DNA from: Agapetus fuscipes
Lineage: Eukaryota; Arthropoda; Insecta; Trichoptera; Glossosomatidae
Assembly: GCA_951799405.1 (NCBI GenBank)
Contig: OX637342.1
Span: 16,229,298-16,293,297 of the forward strand
Reading direction: 5' to 3'
Length of the DNA: 64,000 nucleotides
Each line of letters opens with the position of its first letter. The first letter of the stretch is position 1. Positions 35,401 through 50,400 of this stretch are shown piece by piece. The notes beneath the pieces were generated by a model that was given only the letters and a program-made list of their open reading frames with translations, did no database searches and was not told where the DNA came from. A program made the translations under genes and the position numbers.

Positions 35401-38400
35401 CATATACTTTCTTCGTCAATCTTTCATCACTCATTCTCTCCAAGTGCCCGAACCATCTTAACATACTTCTTTTAATCTTCACTTTCACACTTTCCCTTAC
35501 ACCACATTCTTCTCTTACAAAATCATTCCTCACCCTGTCACTTCGTTTTTTCCCAATCATACTTCTTAGATAGTCCATTTCTACTGTATGGACTTTACTA
35601 ATTTCCCTTTCACTCACCGTCCAGGCTTCACTTCCATACATCAAGGTTGGCACTAGTATACCACCGTGCACCGCCAATCTAACATTTTTTGAGAGATTTT
35701 ATTTTTATTTTATTTTATGGTAGTGGCGGAAATTTTGGGGGGTGAGTATAAGGGGCCCCGAGCTTTTTCCCGCACCATGGCCCCAGAGGGGTTAATCCAG
35801 GCCTGCATGTATCTAAACTCGTAAATATTCACGCAACTACATATTATTGATATTTCGTATTGGTAGGCTCGTTTGTCTGTTGTTAATTTATGTTTGTATG
35901 TCATTACCCCAAGTATAACTGACGTTTTTAACTCAATCGTAGCGTTTACCAAATATAGTATGGAGACTAAAACAGCGCCGTTTAGTTGTATACATATCTT
36001 GTAAAACGCCATGGTAGAGTTGAAGGTAAAGTTTTACGCTCGTGTGGCAGATTTGTGTTTTCTCATGTATGGGTTAAGGTTCATTGATTTACATCTGGTT
36101 TGAGCTTGAAAATGTGAATAATAAAACAATATAACTGCTTATGTGTGAGAAATCCCTTCTGTCACACGCGTGTAGGTGTAGCTAAATATGTACATAAATA
36201 AATATGTATGTTGTCAAAGTTGTGAGGATATATCGCCACCTCAAAGTTAGAACTGAATAAGTGCTGATTCACTGATTTGAGAAATCGTGGGTCTAATCTT
36301 ATCTAATCTAAGCTGCAAAGACATATATAATTTAAGATTTATATTAAATGCATTCCCACAAGCAGACATGTATAATTTCGCGCTAACAAATGCCGCATGT
36401 GGGCCTACAGTATAAAAACCCAATCTCAAATGAACATACGCCCTGCAACTCTTGCCGTCCTTCCCTGAAACAGGGGTGACATTGGCAAAGTGAACCATTT
36501 TTAACAGGATGGGTGGTCAGCCGCATACCAAGACCTTTTATTGGGTTAAGACCTTTTATTGGGTGTAACTTTCCATAGTACGTGAACTTATTATAAGGAA
36601 GTGCTCATGAAAAACTTCTAAACTAAAGGATTTTCCCACGGTTTTTAGTGTTTTCTCTTGTAGAAAATAGGAAAAAAATTGCATTTATCTGAGAAACCAG
36701 TATTGGCTTATATATTATAATGTCACTTATTTAGTTTTATCTTTAAGGAATCGATGTATATATATTGCCAAGGTAGTAGGGATATACAAATATTTATATT
36801 TATGAGGTTTACACTCCATACACAATACACACATGTACAAACATCAAAGTGTATGTTCCCGTCTACACATGCTTCATGTACTCGCATACTTACAAAAGAA
36901 ACGCGTAGGTACACCAAATAAACATAAGCTTTGCAACTCGGCCCGGTATATTCATGTTTAGTAATATTTTAGTTAACTATAACTTGAACTATTATTCAAA
37001 ATACGTTCGAGTTAACTAAAACCGAGAATTATCGAAGTGACAAGCCCCGCTCCCAAATCTTGGAATTAATTACAATGTCATTCAAAAGTTCTAAAGCAAA
37101 CAACTGTTTATAAAAATCAAATGCCTAACCTTCATTAATCTGGAAAACGACACAAAAAATGTTCAGTTTGTAACAGTTTTGATGCATCCTTACATTAAAA
37201 AAAACAGCTGCTGTCAGTGAAGACGACGCCATCTTGAAAATCGTAAGTTAAAGTAACTAAATATTTACTGGCGAAATTTGATGAGTAAAATTTTATGATA
37301 ATTTAACTACAATTGCATTTTAGTTAACTTTACTATAGTTGAAAATACCGAGCCACCATTTTTTTCTGAAACGAAAATAGCTTTAGCTAAAGTGAAGATT
37401 TTTTTGTACAAGTTACTTTGTTTGAATTAATTCCTTGAGGTTGGTATGAGACTGAACAGACCAACATTATTCCACCATATTCTCTAATTTCAACGTCTTT
37501 TTGGAATTATTAAAAAAAAAAAATGAAATATACATGGGACTTTTACAACAGTATTCTTGCGTTTTTTTTTTAAATATTTTTCATGATTTTATAAATTGAA
37601 TTTTCAATTTTTACTTTTATGCATTTGCCGTTGGTATTGGAGAAAGTTAGTAGTTTAATTTTGCATTTAATATCTTATTTCGTTACAATTGCAAATGACA
37701 AGAAAGTGGTTTTGAATTTAATTTATTTTCGCATTCATCTTTTTCGTTGCATATTCACACGTAGCAGATCCATTGTCGAGTATTTTATTTCGCTTGAAAT
37801 GCATGAAAAGTGTGCCATTTAAAAAAAAAATACATTAGATAAATAATAGACATTTTAGTAACAAAAGTTTCCAATAGATGCATTGTTACGGATATGTTTC
37901 TGCTTCCAAACAAAATTTATGTAGTTCCGGTTATTACTATTGATTTTTCGTCTTTGTAACAAGAGAAGTTAACAGAGAAGAGCGTACATGAAAAGAGTGA
38001 TGAAATTAGATGAGATGAAAGAAGTATGCAAGGACAGAGTCAAGTGGAGGCACTTGTGTGGAGGTACCAGCCACCCTTAGAGGAATTGGCGGCAGGATAC
38101 AAGACAAGTATTAGATCAGTGGGTAGTGTGCTTGCATTCCATGCCATGAACTCGGGTTCGAATCCCATCGAGGGTATCAAAAAAGAGTTCCCGATTCGAT
38201 GGTATTTCAAACCTAAAAAAAAAATACCGGCAAGGTTAACTAAGTCTTCACAAGAAATGAGTAGCAGCCCCCTCGGGAGCTGGGATATCCCCATTTCAAC
38301 TGAAGGTGTTGGTGTAAGGCCAGATCCTTTTCCTGTAAAAATAAATAGGTTCCATTCGCCACATGCAAAACCCTTCAGAGATAACGTGGCTAGAAGCTAC

Positions 38401-41400
38401 ACTATATGTGTAGCTTAGTTGCGTTTGCATATTACTTGACTTATAGTATGGTATGAGGATGATCCCACATGCTGCTAAAACTTGGTTAGCATTTGCCATC
38501 CTGGTTTTAGGGAAAGGCGGCAAGAGTTGCAAATTTTATGTTCATATGAGATCTGGTTCATTTTGTATGTAGTATATCATCTTGTATATTGAATAGAATG
38601 TATATAACAAAACCTTTTGATTACAAAATGGTTTCTATTCGGATAACCGATTTGGCTCTGTGATTAAAAATCACTATTATTCGAGTGAATTATAATCTAC
38701 TGCTATACAATGAGTTTCTTTTAAATAAAGCATGCAAGGTCGCAGTTTTCATTCATAAAAACAATTAAATCACAACCATTTTTTATTACATCCTATCTTC
38801 ATACTTTACGGATCTCTCTTTCATGCATCATGGAAATTGTTATGTTGATCGGCCAATCTTCATTGAAGAGGCACAAATAGAAGTTGGCTGCTCATAATCA
38901 AACATAATAAAATTAAAATTTACACCAGAGTCAATAATTCTTTACCAAATAAACAAGCTTAAAGAAATATTGGACCTGTTATACAATTAAATGCAATAAA
39001 AACCTGAGAGTGGTACTTAGTTGTTTGACGGTGTTGCAATTTCTGATTGAATTTTAGTTTTATTGCAAATTTATTAAAAATATATCTTAGGTCAACAGTC
39101 AAGTATATGAATATTAAATTAATTTTAATTTATAAATTTACATAAAGTTAGCTTTACATAGTACTAGATAAATATGTACGAGTAAGTATTGACAAAATAT
39201 GTTTAAATTTACAAGGACTAGGACAGAACAAAGCATTTTTACAATAATGTCGCATTGGTATTTCATTATTTCATAGCCTAGTTTTTTTCATAACATTCCA
39301 ATAGCGATTTCTTTTAATGATAATTTTCGGTATTTTCATTTTCACCTATAAAATAAAAATGAAATGACGTTCGTTGATAACCGCATCACTTTGAGAACAT
39401 CTGAATCAATTTGGCTATTATTTTTATTATAAAATATGTTTTTCATCTACGAAAGATTTCCTTGACTTATAGGTTGGTATGAGGCTGACCACCCATACTG
39501 TAAAAAATGGTTCACTTTGCCAATGTCATCCCTGTTTCAGGGAAAGTCGGCAAGAGTTGCAGGGCTTATGTTCATTTGAGACTGGGTTTTTATATTGTAG
39601 GTCCACATGCGGCATGTGTGAGCGCAAAATTATGCGTGTCTGCTTGTGGGAATGCATTTAAAATGAATCTCAAATGATGCATATCTTTGCAACTTAGATT
39701 TAGATTGAGAAAGATTCGTGGATACGTAAAGTTGTAAATTATCACGGTTTTTTTTTTAAATTTGTGTAAAGCTAAACAATATTTTGTATGGAAATTTGTT
39801 ATGTAAAAACGCAACGCAAACGCAACTAAGCTACACATATAGTGTTACTTCTTGCCGCGTTATCCCCGAAGGGGTCGCATGTGGTCGCATGTGGCAAGTT
39901 GAACCTATTTATTTTTACAGGTAAGTGGGCCGGCCTTACGCCAACCACTTCAGTTGAAGTGGAGGTTTTCCAGCTCCCGAGAGTGCTGATACTCATTTCT
40001 TGTGAAGGCTGAGTAAACCTTGCCGGTATTTTATTTTGGGGTTTGAAATAAACACCGAAACGGGCAATCATTTCTGACACCCTCGGTGGGATTCGAACCC
40101 GAGCTTTCGGCATGGAATGCAAGCACTCTACCACCTGAGCTATCGATCGGACTAAAACGTATAATTAATCTACATAATAGTAAAACCGTGACCACATATT
40201 GGCCAAATTTCCAGTAAACGTGTAGATTACCTTCGAGATTGGTTGTGTGAAGTTTTATGGCAATCGGGTAATGCTGGTAAATCATAGTGGAAGATTTTTA
40301 AATCAGGGAAAAACTGTGCATCCTTTTTGAAAGTTTTCTTCTCATTTCTAACTTTTTCTTACACCAATTTTACAAATCAGTCACTAACAGAAACACAAAC
40401 AGACGTTGTCCTGTCTAAATTGCTTTGAGCTAGTAAAAATATTTACACCATATATAGACACAAATGTTGAAACTTTGATTAATGATTTTTTTAAATTTGT
40501 TACACTAAGGGTGGCCATGCTCTTATAAATGTTGCAACAATTTACTATTTGCTAACCCATTAAAGCCGACTTCACTTACAACAATAAATATTAGCTCTTA
40601 TTATCTGAAATGAAAGGTTACTTGAGTACATATATGGAGTAGCCTACCTGAATATGATTAATTATAAAACAAATCATAAAAAAAATTGTGCTGGCATTGC
40701 TAAATCATTCTGAATGAGTAGCACATTTGTTTCTTTCACTTGTTTATCTAAAATCCACACAAAAGAATATGGGTCATTGACAATAAATGCAAATGAGAAG
40801 CAAACACAGCCCGGTACCAAAAAAAACAATTAATATTTCAGTGCAGATAATCTCTTCTTGCAATAAATACAAGATACAAAAATGGCGTTTGAAATCTGTA
40901 AATTAAAATAAATACATATTTTTAAATTACAATTAAGGAGGTTATGTGTAGGTTTATTAACTACCTACATTTTTTAATATAAAAAATATTTCGAAATGAT
41001 TTTTTAATCTTTGACTGAAATCTGATATCATTTTGTGAATGTTGCTTTTGAAATAAAAACTCCCTGTCATGGAATACTTTGTTCTTTTTTCGTATTTGAA
41101 TTCGGAGCACACATTTGAATAAAGAATGAAACATTGTAGTCTTATTCCTAATATGGTATTTACAATATTTGTAATTTTTACGATTGTGCAAATATTTTGA
41201 TTTTTTTTATTTTGTATTGTTTGTGTATTAACACTGTGAAAATTCATACTGTTATAGTTTAAAATTTTTTGAGGAATTCAAAAACACTGTTTATTTTCAC
41301 ATGAATATATTTAAAAAGATTACAATCTTTAGAGTAAGTTACTAACGTTTTCGACCTAGAAGGTCATCATCAGGTTTTTTATTTTTATTTAAATGGAGTC

Positions 41401-44400
41401 GGAACGAAGTTCTGAATTTCAAAGTTGACTCAGGGGGGTAGCATCACATGCCAAGGTGGTACAACCAAAAACAAATAATGCGTGGCTTTTTACGTAGCAA
41501 TTCGGCGGAGTGATGTCACCATTTTTTCGCTTTTATTGAGCCGACTCCAATGTTTTGAAAAAAAGCAGGCAGTCAGCAAACTTTAATCAATGGACTCGGA
41601 ACAATACTTCTCGGATGTTATTATTAATTTAAACTTTGGTCGGCATTACTTCTCTATGTAATAGTCTTTAGCAACCAGTAAAAAAATATTTGTTAGTGTT
41701 TGCCCTAGCAACCTGATCGTGAAGTAAAGCATTTTTCGTCATTTTGATAATTTTGAAAAAAGTGTTCAAAACTTTTGGATTTTATTGTACATGTAGATCG
41801 TGAGTGATCGAAAACCAGTGTTTTGATATAATAAAGATTTGTTTTGCTTTATTTCTATAAAATTTACTAAGGATTACTTTTGGATATTTTTTGAATCATC
41901 TTGACCTTCGGACACATTCCTTGGATCGGTCGGACCATCCTTGACTTAAAGGTTGGTATGAGGCTGACCACCCATACTGTAAAAAATGGTTCACTTTGCC
42001 AATGTCACCCCTGTTTCAGGGAAGGTCGGCAAAAGTTGTGGGGCTTATGTTCATTTGCGGTTTGGATTTTATTTGTAAGTACACATTCAGCATTTGTAAG
42101 CGCGAACTACACTTGTTGGTTTGTGGGCATACATCTGAGAGCTTTAAATGAATATATCCTTGCAACTTAGATTATAGATTATAGATAGATCTTTGATTCG
42201 CAGCTCTCAAATTTGTTTTGATCTTTAGCTTATCCAGACTCTACATTTTTTTGCCTTTATTTTGTTTTTCTCAGGCCAGCAACCTTAGTCCATACAAAAG
42301 TCAATCCGTCGATAATTTAGATTGAAGTGTTTATTTGTAAAGTATGAATAGGTGCGGACTTCTGACTTCTATTCAATGTGAACTTTAATGAAAATATTTG
42401 TTTGATTGAAATGTCTGGATGTTATTGGACTGTGAAGCAACACTTTTTACTTTATCATTAAACTATTTATTTATAAGACCGCTCCGTAGTCTAGTGGTAA
42501 CGCTTCAGACTCGTTAATGGAAGGTCGTGGTTTCCTATCCTGAAGGAGCAAAAAAATATACCATTTATATTTTCAAATATGCTTTCCGCTGGATTGGAAA
42601 ATTCGATAGTTCAGTTGGTAGAATGCTTGCATTCCATGCCGTGAGCTTGAATTGGAATCCCACCGGGGGTGTCAGAAACGATTTCCCGTTTCGGTGTTTA
42701 TTTCAAACTCCAAAATAATATGCCGACAAGGTTTACTCACACGTCTATTCATACGTCACAAGAAATGAGTACCAGCCCCATCGGGAGCTGGGAAACCCGC
42801 ACTTCAACTGAAGTGGTTGGCGTAAGGCCGGCCCCCTTACCTGAAAAAATATTAGGTTCCATTCGCCACATGCGAAACCCTTCGGGGATATCACGGCAAG
42901 AAGTTACGCTATATATGTACTATGTAGTTTAGTTACGTTTTATGCAGTTGGTTGTCCCACTTTACCATGTACCGAACTATTTTTTTTCGTATTTACATTC
43001 CAAATTAAGCAAACAATAAATTATATAGAAGACACCAAATAGCCTTGTCATTATAATTACGTATTTTATAGGAAATCTAATATCTTGAAAACTTAAATTT
43101 ACAAAAAAAGAGCCGGTAAACAGGCGTAAAGAATATGTGTTTTTTTTTTCGCTTTCGGTGTTTTCTGGAGCGTGAGTAAATATTTTTTATTTACTTTTTT
43201 AATATTTATCTTAGCGGCGCCTTTTTTTATTTTTAATTTAAATCAAATCAATCCTGACCTTTGCATTTATAAATAAATAAATAAGTTAATTGATTCACCT
43301 TGTTAGCTGATGCGTTCTTTACCCAAAGTAAATAAACTTTTAGCTCACGTTAAACTAAAGCGTTTTCCAAAATATATATGGTAACTGAAACAGCGCTTTT
43401 AGTTTCCATACATACTTTGCTTAAACACTACAGTTCATCCCCTTAAGTGCTTGTTTGTCTTATGTCCAATAAAGGTATTTTTTTCATGAGCAATGTTTGT
43501 ATGTTTTCTGGACCAACGTGTCTTAGAAAAAGAAAAGAAGAAAAAAAGTGTCTTAGGATAACTGGAAATTGATTTTAAGTGTAAATATTTAAAACAAGTC
43601 TCACATTATCGTGTTTTACGTTTTTTTCTAAACTCAGATTGTGTAGAATGTGATTCTTAAGACAATTTCATTCAAAGGTCATCTTTGAATCAAATGGTAG
43701 AGAAGCCAAACAAGCGCTGGGACGATGGAGAAATGTTTGTATGTGTACTGGACCAATGTGCCTTATGAAAACTGTCTATATTTATAACAACTCTTACACT
43801 ATTATGCTTTATGTTTTTTTCTGAGCTCAGATTATGCGGAATGTGATTCTTAAGACAAGTTCATTCAAAGGTCATCTTTGAATCAAATGGTAGAGAAGCC
43901 AAACAAGCGCTGGGACGATGGAGAAATGTTTGTATGTGTACTGGACCAATGCGCCTTATGAAAACTGTCTATATTTATAACAACTCTTACACTATTATGC
44001 TTTACGTCTTTTTCTTAGCTCAGATTGTGCGGAATGTGATTCTTAAGACAAGTTCATTCAAAGGTCATCTTTGAATCAAATGGTAGATAAGTCAAACAAG
44101 CACTGGGACGACAATTGTTGTATAATTATACTTGGGTACTTGTCAAAGATATTATCAAAATGGCGGCTTAGGAACATCATTCTGTTAATCAAAGCCCGCT
44201 AAGAAGTCGATAACAGTTTTTTTATTCGATGTTTATTAAATCAAATGCCACTTCACTTTTTACAACGCATAAATCAAAGATGGAGCTCATTAATTTATTC
44301 CATTATCCAAAAAAAGCAAAACTATTAATTTAATACCTTATATTATAAAATTGAATTTGCAGTCTACGGTGTTTTTAACGTTAGCTTACGTGACTTTAAA

Positions 44401-47400
44401 CTGATAAAAAAAATATATACCAACACGATGGACATAAGTGCGTCCTTTTCATTCAGTATAAAGTCGCTATGCTAATATTTTTTAGGGTTTGGTAGTTCAC
44501 ACAGTGAAAGTCCATTGTATAATTAATTAAATAATACACTGTTTTAATTCATTAAATTTTATTTTAAAAAAGTCAAACGTTTTCGCCTAAAAAGGCATCA
44601 TCAGGACAATGACAATTACAAATCAAAATTAAATTCACTTCTTCTTCATCTCCCTTACATTAAATAGACAATATAATTAGGTATAAATGTAAATTCAAAT
44701 TAATAAAGATTTAAAAATATAAATGTTTAACCAAATTGTAAAATATATATTAAAATTGTAAATGTTAGGTATAAATTTAAAGTCAAATTAATAAAACCAA
44801 TATAAATGTTTAACCAATATGGCAAACCAAATAGTAAAATTGTACAATGTATAGTAAATTGTAAAATGTTTAAGTATAAATTTACAGTCAAATTAAATAA
44901 AATTCAAATATAATTATCAACTAAAATTGAAAATTTTAAAAATAATTGTAAAGTTCATAATATAAATTGTCAAATGTATAAATAACCCATAAAATGTATA
45001 ACCCAAATAACGAAAATATAATGTAAATTGTTTAATGAATATATAAACTAAAAAGCATAATGACAATCAAAATTTCTTTAAATAAATTATTAAAGTTAAT
45101 TATTACTGTAACAATGGAGAGACATACGGAAACATCGCTATGCTAACGTTGAAAATACCGGGCCTTTGAGTGCGTTATTCCAAAGTTAGTTTATGTGACT
45201 TGAAACTAACAACAACAAAAAAATAATTTTCATAAGTTTATCGTTTTCATTTTCTTGACTAATAGATAATACAAGGCTCATCAGTCCCCTCAGTGTAAAA
45301 AGTGGTTCACTTTGCCAGTGTCACCCCTGCTTCAGGGAAGGTTGGCAAAAGTTGCGGGGTGTTTGTTCATTTAAGGTTTGATTTTTACACATGCAGCACT
45401 TGTAAGCGCAAACTTATGCTGTCTGGTCGTGGGTATGTAGGTATTTAATCAGAATTTCAATTGTAATACATCAACTTTTGCCGATCTTCCCTGCAACAGG
45501 GGGTGATATTGGCTAAGTGAACCATTTTTTACAGTCTGGATGGTCAGCCTCATACCGACCTACATCCTTAAAACTGGTTTTATCCTTAAAAAATGGTTTA
45601 AACACTGCGCATTCTAATATAATCTAATCTAAGTTGCAAAGATATGTTACATTGGAGAGTCACATTACATGCATTCCCACAACCAGACACGTACAAGTTC
45701 GCGCTTGCACATGCCTCTTGTGAACCCACAACATAAAAACAAAATCTCAAATGGACAGATACCCTGCAACTCTTGCCGTCCTTCCCTGTAACAGGGGTGA
45801 CATTGGCAAAGTGAACCATTTTTACAGCATGGGTGGTCAGCTGCATACCAACCTATAAGTCAAGGAACTGAATATTGAAAAAAATTTAAAGCCACTAAAT
45901 ATCATGGAATCATCGAGAGGTTATACTATATGTGTAGCCACGTTTGCCTATGTAAACCTACTCTGGCTTCCTTAGGGTTTTCGCCTGTAGAAATCAGGTT
46001 TTTTGTTTTCCCAACGAAATCCTTTTATTTAATTTATATTTTTTTTTAATGAATTCAAAACAAAACACTGTTATTTTTCACAATAAAATTTCTTTAAAAA
46101 ATATTAAAATCTTTAAAAGAGTCCTTTTAATTTACGTCGAAAAAAAAGTTGTATAAAAAACGTCAAGAATACCTACATATTTTTTGAAGTATTATCAGAT
46201 TATCTCGTGAGAACCCTCTCTCTTCCTGACATAAAAAAGAGCAACTAAAACGTAAACATTATAATTTTCTCATCGCAGAAATGAGTGGGTACGTAATATA
46301 AAAAATAAAATCGCAGAAATCAAACGACCTTGAAGATGTTTCTCGGCCATTTTCTGTTTCAAGGCTAAGCCGCCATCACCGGTCGTTGATCAATAGAGAT
46401 CGAAAGTGATCTACCGCCGATTAGTGCCCAAGTATAAATGTAGGGAAGTTAAAACGCTCACTGCTGGCGCTGCTATAGTTTCGATATTTTTTTTGATAAA
46501 TGCCGAGCTTAAAATTTTGTTCTTGTGATATTGAGAACAAGCCCACGTATTATCGCGAAATTAATGTATGTAATTTATAATGGAAGATATTATATTTTGT
46601 TGGTTTATATAATCTTTCCTGTCTGATTAATATCTTTTAGAATAAATTTAAACCCGGGAAGTAAGACTTCACGCTGAACAAAAAAAGGATTATCCGAAAG
46701 TTATATTGATTAACTTGGTCATAAAATACGATGGATGCACAAATTTTAAAATGCAATGTTTTTTTCGTCGGGCAGACGTTATACTGCTTTATGACTAGCG
46801 TCCATAGCAAGCAATAACAAAATAATTATTTGCGTTTTCACAACAAGCCGGCCATGTGGCGTCACACTTTTTTTGTCTATGTCCAATTTGTGCATAGTCC
46901 ATGAGGTCAGAATATTTTTTGAATTTGGAACTTTTTTCTCGACGAGCATACGTCAGTCATGTACGGGATTGCCGCCCTTAGCAACCTATATATAAATATT
47001 TGTATGTTTTTTCCCTAGCAACCCGGCCGACTGACGACACAATGTTGTATATATCAATACGAATCTCATTGAAGATTGATTGCTAATTTTATAATACTGT
47101 TATTTTTTTTAACATACAACAATTACCTATTTCCTCCTATTAGGTATAGGTATAACCACAGGGTATAACTTTGGTACATTCCTTTGCCTACCTTCGTAAA
47201 ACTTATATAAATCAAAAATTAAAATCAAGATTTTTTTTAAACCAGTACATTTATTATAATAATCTAAAAGATGATCTTTAAAATGTCAAAATTAATCCGC
47301 GCCATAATCTCCGTGTTCTTTTTTGCAGAAAACATTTGAAAAAATGTTGCCAGTCGTAAATAATAAAGGCATGTTGTGGACTCGACACACACGCAAGGTC

Positions 47401-50400
47401 GTCGGAACAATTAATTTATCTGACCAGCTCACTAGATTATGTAATCTCTCCAAAGCGGACACATATTTTACAAGTTTAGTGGACAAAATGGCTAAAAACG
47501 AGATGTCTTCAGAGTGGTTTAATTGCTTTTTGTGTCACTAATGGCGCATCTTTTGGTCAAGCTTCCTGGTCTGGAAAAAACATTAATTTTAATGTTTTAT
47601 TGTACGTAGCTTGCTATTTTGTTTGTCTTTTGAAAATTACATCAATTATGTATGTTAATCTTTTGTTTAAAGTTATGTTTCCTATTATCAGGTAAAGACT
47701 TTTAAAAAAAATAATATACCTACTAAAGTAATGATTACTTGTGCTTTTTTTATGAAAAGCTCTAGTATAAAACATTGCGTATATATTCCCCACGATCGCG
47801 TGAATAGAAAAATGCATAAAAGGTACAACAGTAGGTACCTACCCGAAGTGAGTGATGTCGGGTCTGAAGAAATAAATCAAAATAGGAGAAGAGGAAATGA
47901 AAAAATAAACCTGGTCATTCGGCCGGATTACTTCCAAATCTGACAGCCAGAGGCGCTAGTCTCTCATCCATACAAAGCTTGCCATCAGCTGTCAAAAGTT
48001 TTGAGGCTTGGAATTCAAAACTATCTTTACACGTCTTTTTAATGCAAAATAAGGTAGGTAAACACCTACCAAATTGGTTGAATCTGCGAAGTCCACAATT
48101 TTGTTTGGGTGACATAAAAACAAATTTATTGTTATAATTACTCAAATCACCGATTTCCATTTGACGTAAGTACCTATATCGGAACAAATTTTAATATGCA
48201 AGAAGTTCATCTTCTAAAACTAATTTAACATAGTCATTCACCAAAATAAATATCATCTACAATTAATATCGGTGTTAATGTGTATTTATTAGCGACATTA
48301 TATGAAAATTATAAATTGTTAGTGCCATCTTTGACTCACGAGTATCGACCAAATGCTGTAAGCTACCGACAAATCCCTGATTATCGGGAATTTACAATTT
48401 ACTACGGGTGACGTCACATAGCCGAGGGATATTTTAAATGTTCGGATCTCATTATTTCGAGGGTAGATTACACAATGTCAATGATGGTAGTTTTTCTGTA
48501 ACTCCATTTCATAACAAAAACCAACATAACAAAATCCAAAGGCGTCGATCAGTACGTTGGTGCGTCTTCAATCCAATTGATCTTCATCATTTCAATTTTT
48601 GAGTTATAATTGATATGTATGGAGACTAACTACAACAAATACATACTTTTGAAATACCGTGTGGATTTTTGTTGAGTGGCTCATCCATAAAATATGGTTT
48701 TAGCCATAGATAAAATAATATCATTTATTTTTATGTAGGTATCTTTATTCTTTGATCTGTGGTTTTAGCCTTTAATTGCTTGAAACAATGAGTTCAATTT
48801 TTTTTCCTGCGTTTTTCTAAAAAAAAACTCATGCACTCTAAAACATGTTACATGGATTTGAAATAAGTTATCCTAAAACTAAATAAGCTATCAACAAATT
48901 GAAGCCAAAAAAATGGTTTCTTTCAAATTTGCTCACAGGTCAAAGTTCGTAAGCGATGAGGTTCTAATCAGGCCAAATGTTGTTTTATTTTTTTATGTTT
49001 ATTTAGCATTGAATTTCGCGTGTTTGGAAATGGATAATGCAAAGTTAATTAAAATGCAAATTACCTGAATAATATTTGATTATACCAGCCTGTTTTAATC
49101 AATACTTAACTATGTGTGCAGGAACATCTCAACTTGCGTAAGATGCGTTTTTTACTCATTGAGATTTATTGCCATATTATTTGGCAAACGCCAAAAAGAT
49201 TGCGAAAGCCAATCAAAGATAACTTATACAGATGTGAAGTTATGTCATTAATACAAGTTATCACGTGATATATTTAAGTATTAATTAATCTTATGTCTCT
49301 GAATACAAAATGCATTTACTAGTAATAACAATTTCAAAATCCTATCTTATACTTTTTACTAAACCTCGTGTTAACCAATTACACTAATACTTCGCTAAGG
49401 CCTTACTAGTGCTTAGGGTGCTTACATTTCTGCGTATAAAACGCAAAAACACTACTAAGCTACACATATAGTGTAACTTCTTCGCGTTATCCCCGAAGGG
49501 ATCGCATGTGGCGAGTTGAACCTATTTATTTATACAGGTAAGGGGATCGGCTTTACGCCAACTGGCTGGGCTGAGCTGGGGGTTTCCCAGCTCCCGATAG
49601 GGCTGGTACTCATTTCTTGTGAACGCTGAGTAATCCTTGCCGGTATTTTATCTTGGGATTTGAGATAAACACCGAAACGAGAAATCATTTGACACCCACG
49701 GTGGAATTCGAACCCGAGCTCACGCCATGGAATGCAAGCACTCTACCAACTGAGCTATCGACCAGTGGCGAAGGGTGCCATACAACTCGATTCCCATCGG
49801 TTTTCCTTTTAAAATGAGGCAAAAATGATAATAAAGTAGACTGCATGGTTTATAATAATAAATCTATAATCTAAGTTGCAAGGATATATTCATTTAAAGC
49901 TCTCAGATGTATGCCCACAAACCAACAAGTGTAGTTCGCGCTTACAAATGCTGAATGTGTACTTACAAATAAAATCCAAACCTCAAATGAACATAAGCCC
50001 CACAACTTTTGCCGACCTTCCCTGAAACAGGGGTGACATTAGCAAAGTGAACCATTTTTTACAGTATGGGTGGTCAGCCTCATACCAACCTATAAGTCAA
50101 GGAATATGAATAATAAATTACATTTAAATATAAAAAAGAACAAAACCTTACAAAGAAATCTATACAAAAAAAGTCAAAAATTTCCTATGCAAAAAATGTA
50201 GCAAATGAATCCACCAACATTAGAAATCAACATTGCAGATTAGCCGCCACTTCTTCCTGTCCTTGCATACTTCTTTCATTTCATCCAGTTTCAATGGGGA
50301 AAAATACGTATTGTTTCTTTGGTTTTAAATGTATTTTTTACTTTGTGCCTATATTTTTTAACTACTTTGTTGCCTCATTTTAAAAGGGAAGCCGATGGGA

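Noticed and set aside
43679..44085. Regularly spaced direct repeats that could suggest a CRISPR array
   Set aside because: The whole 193-bp unit is repeated, with no short repeat/unique spacer pattern, and the genome is eukaryotic.
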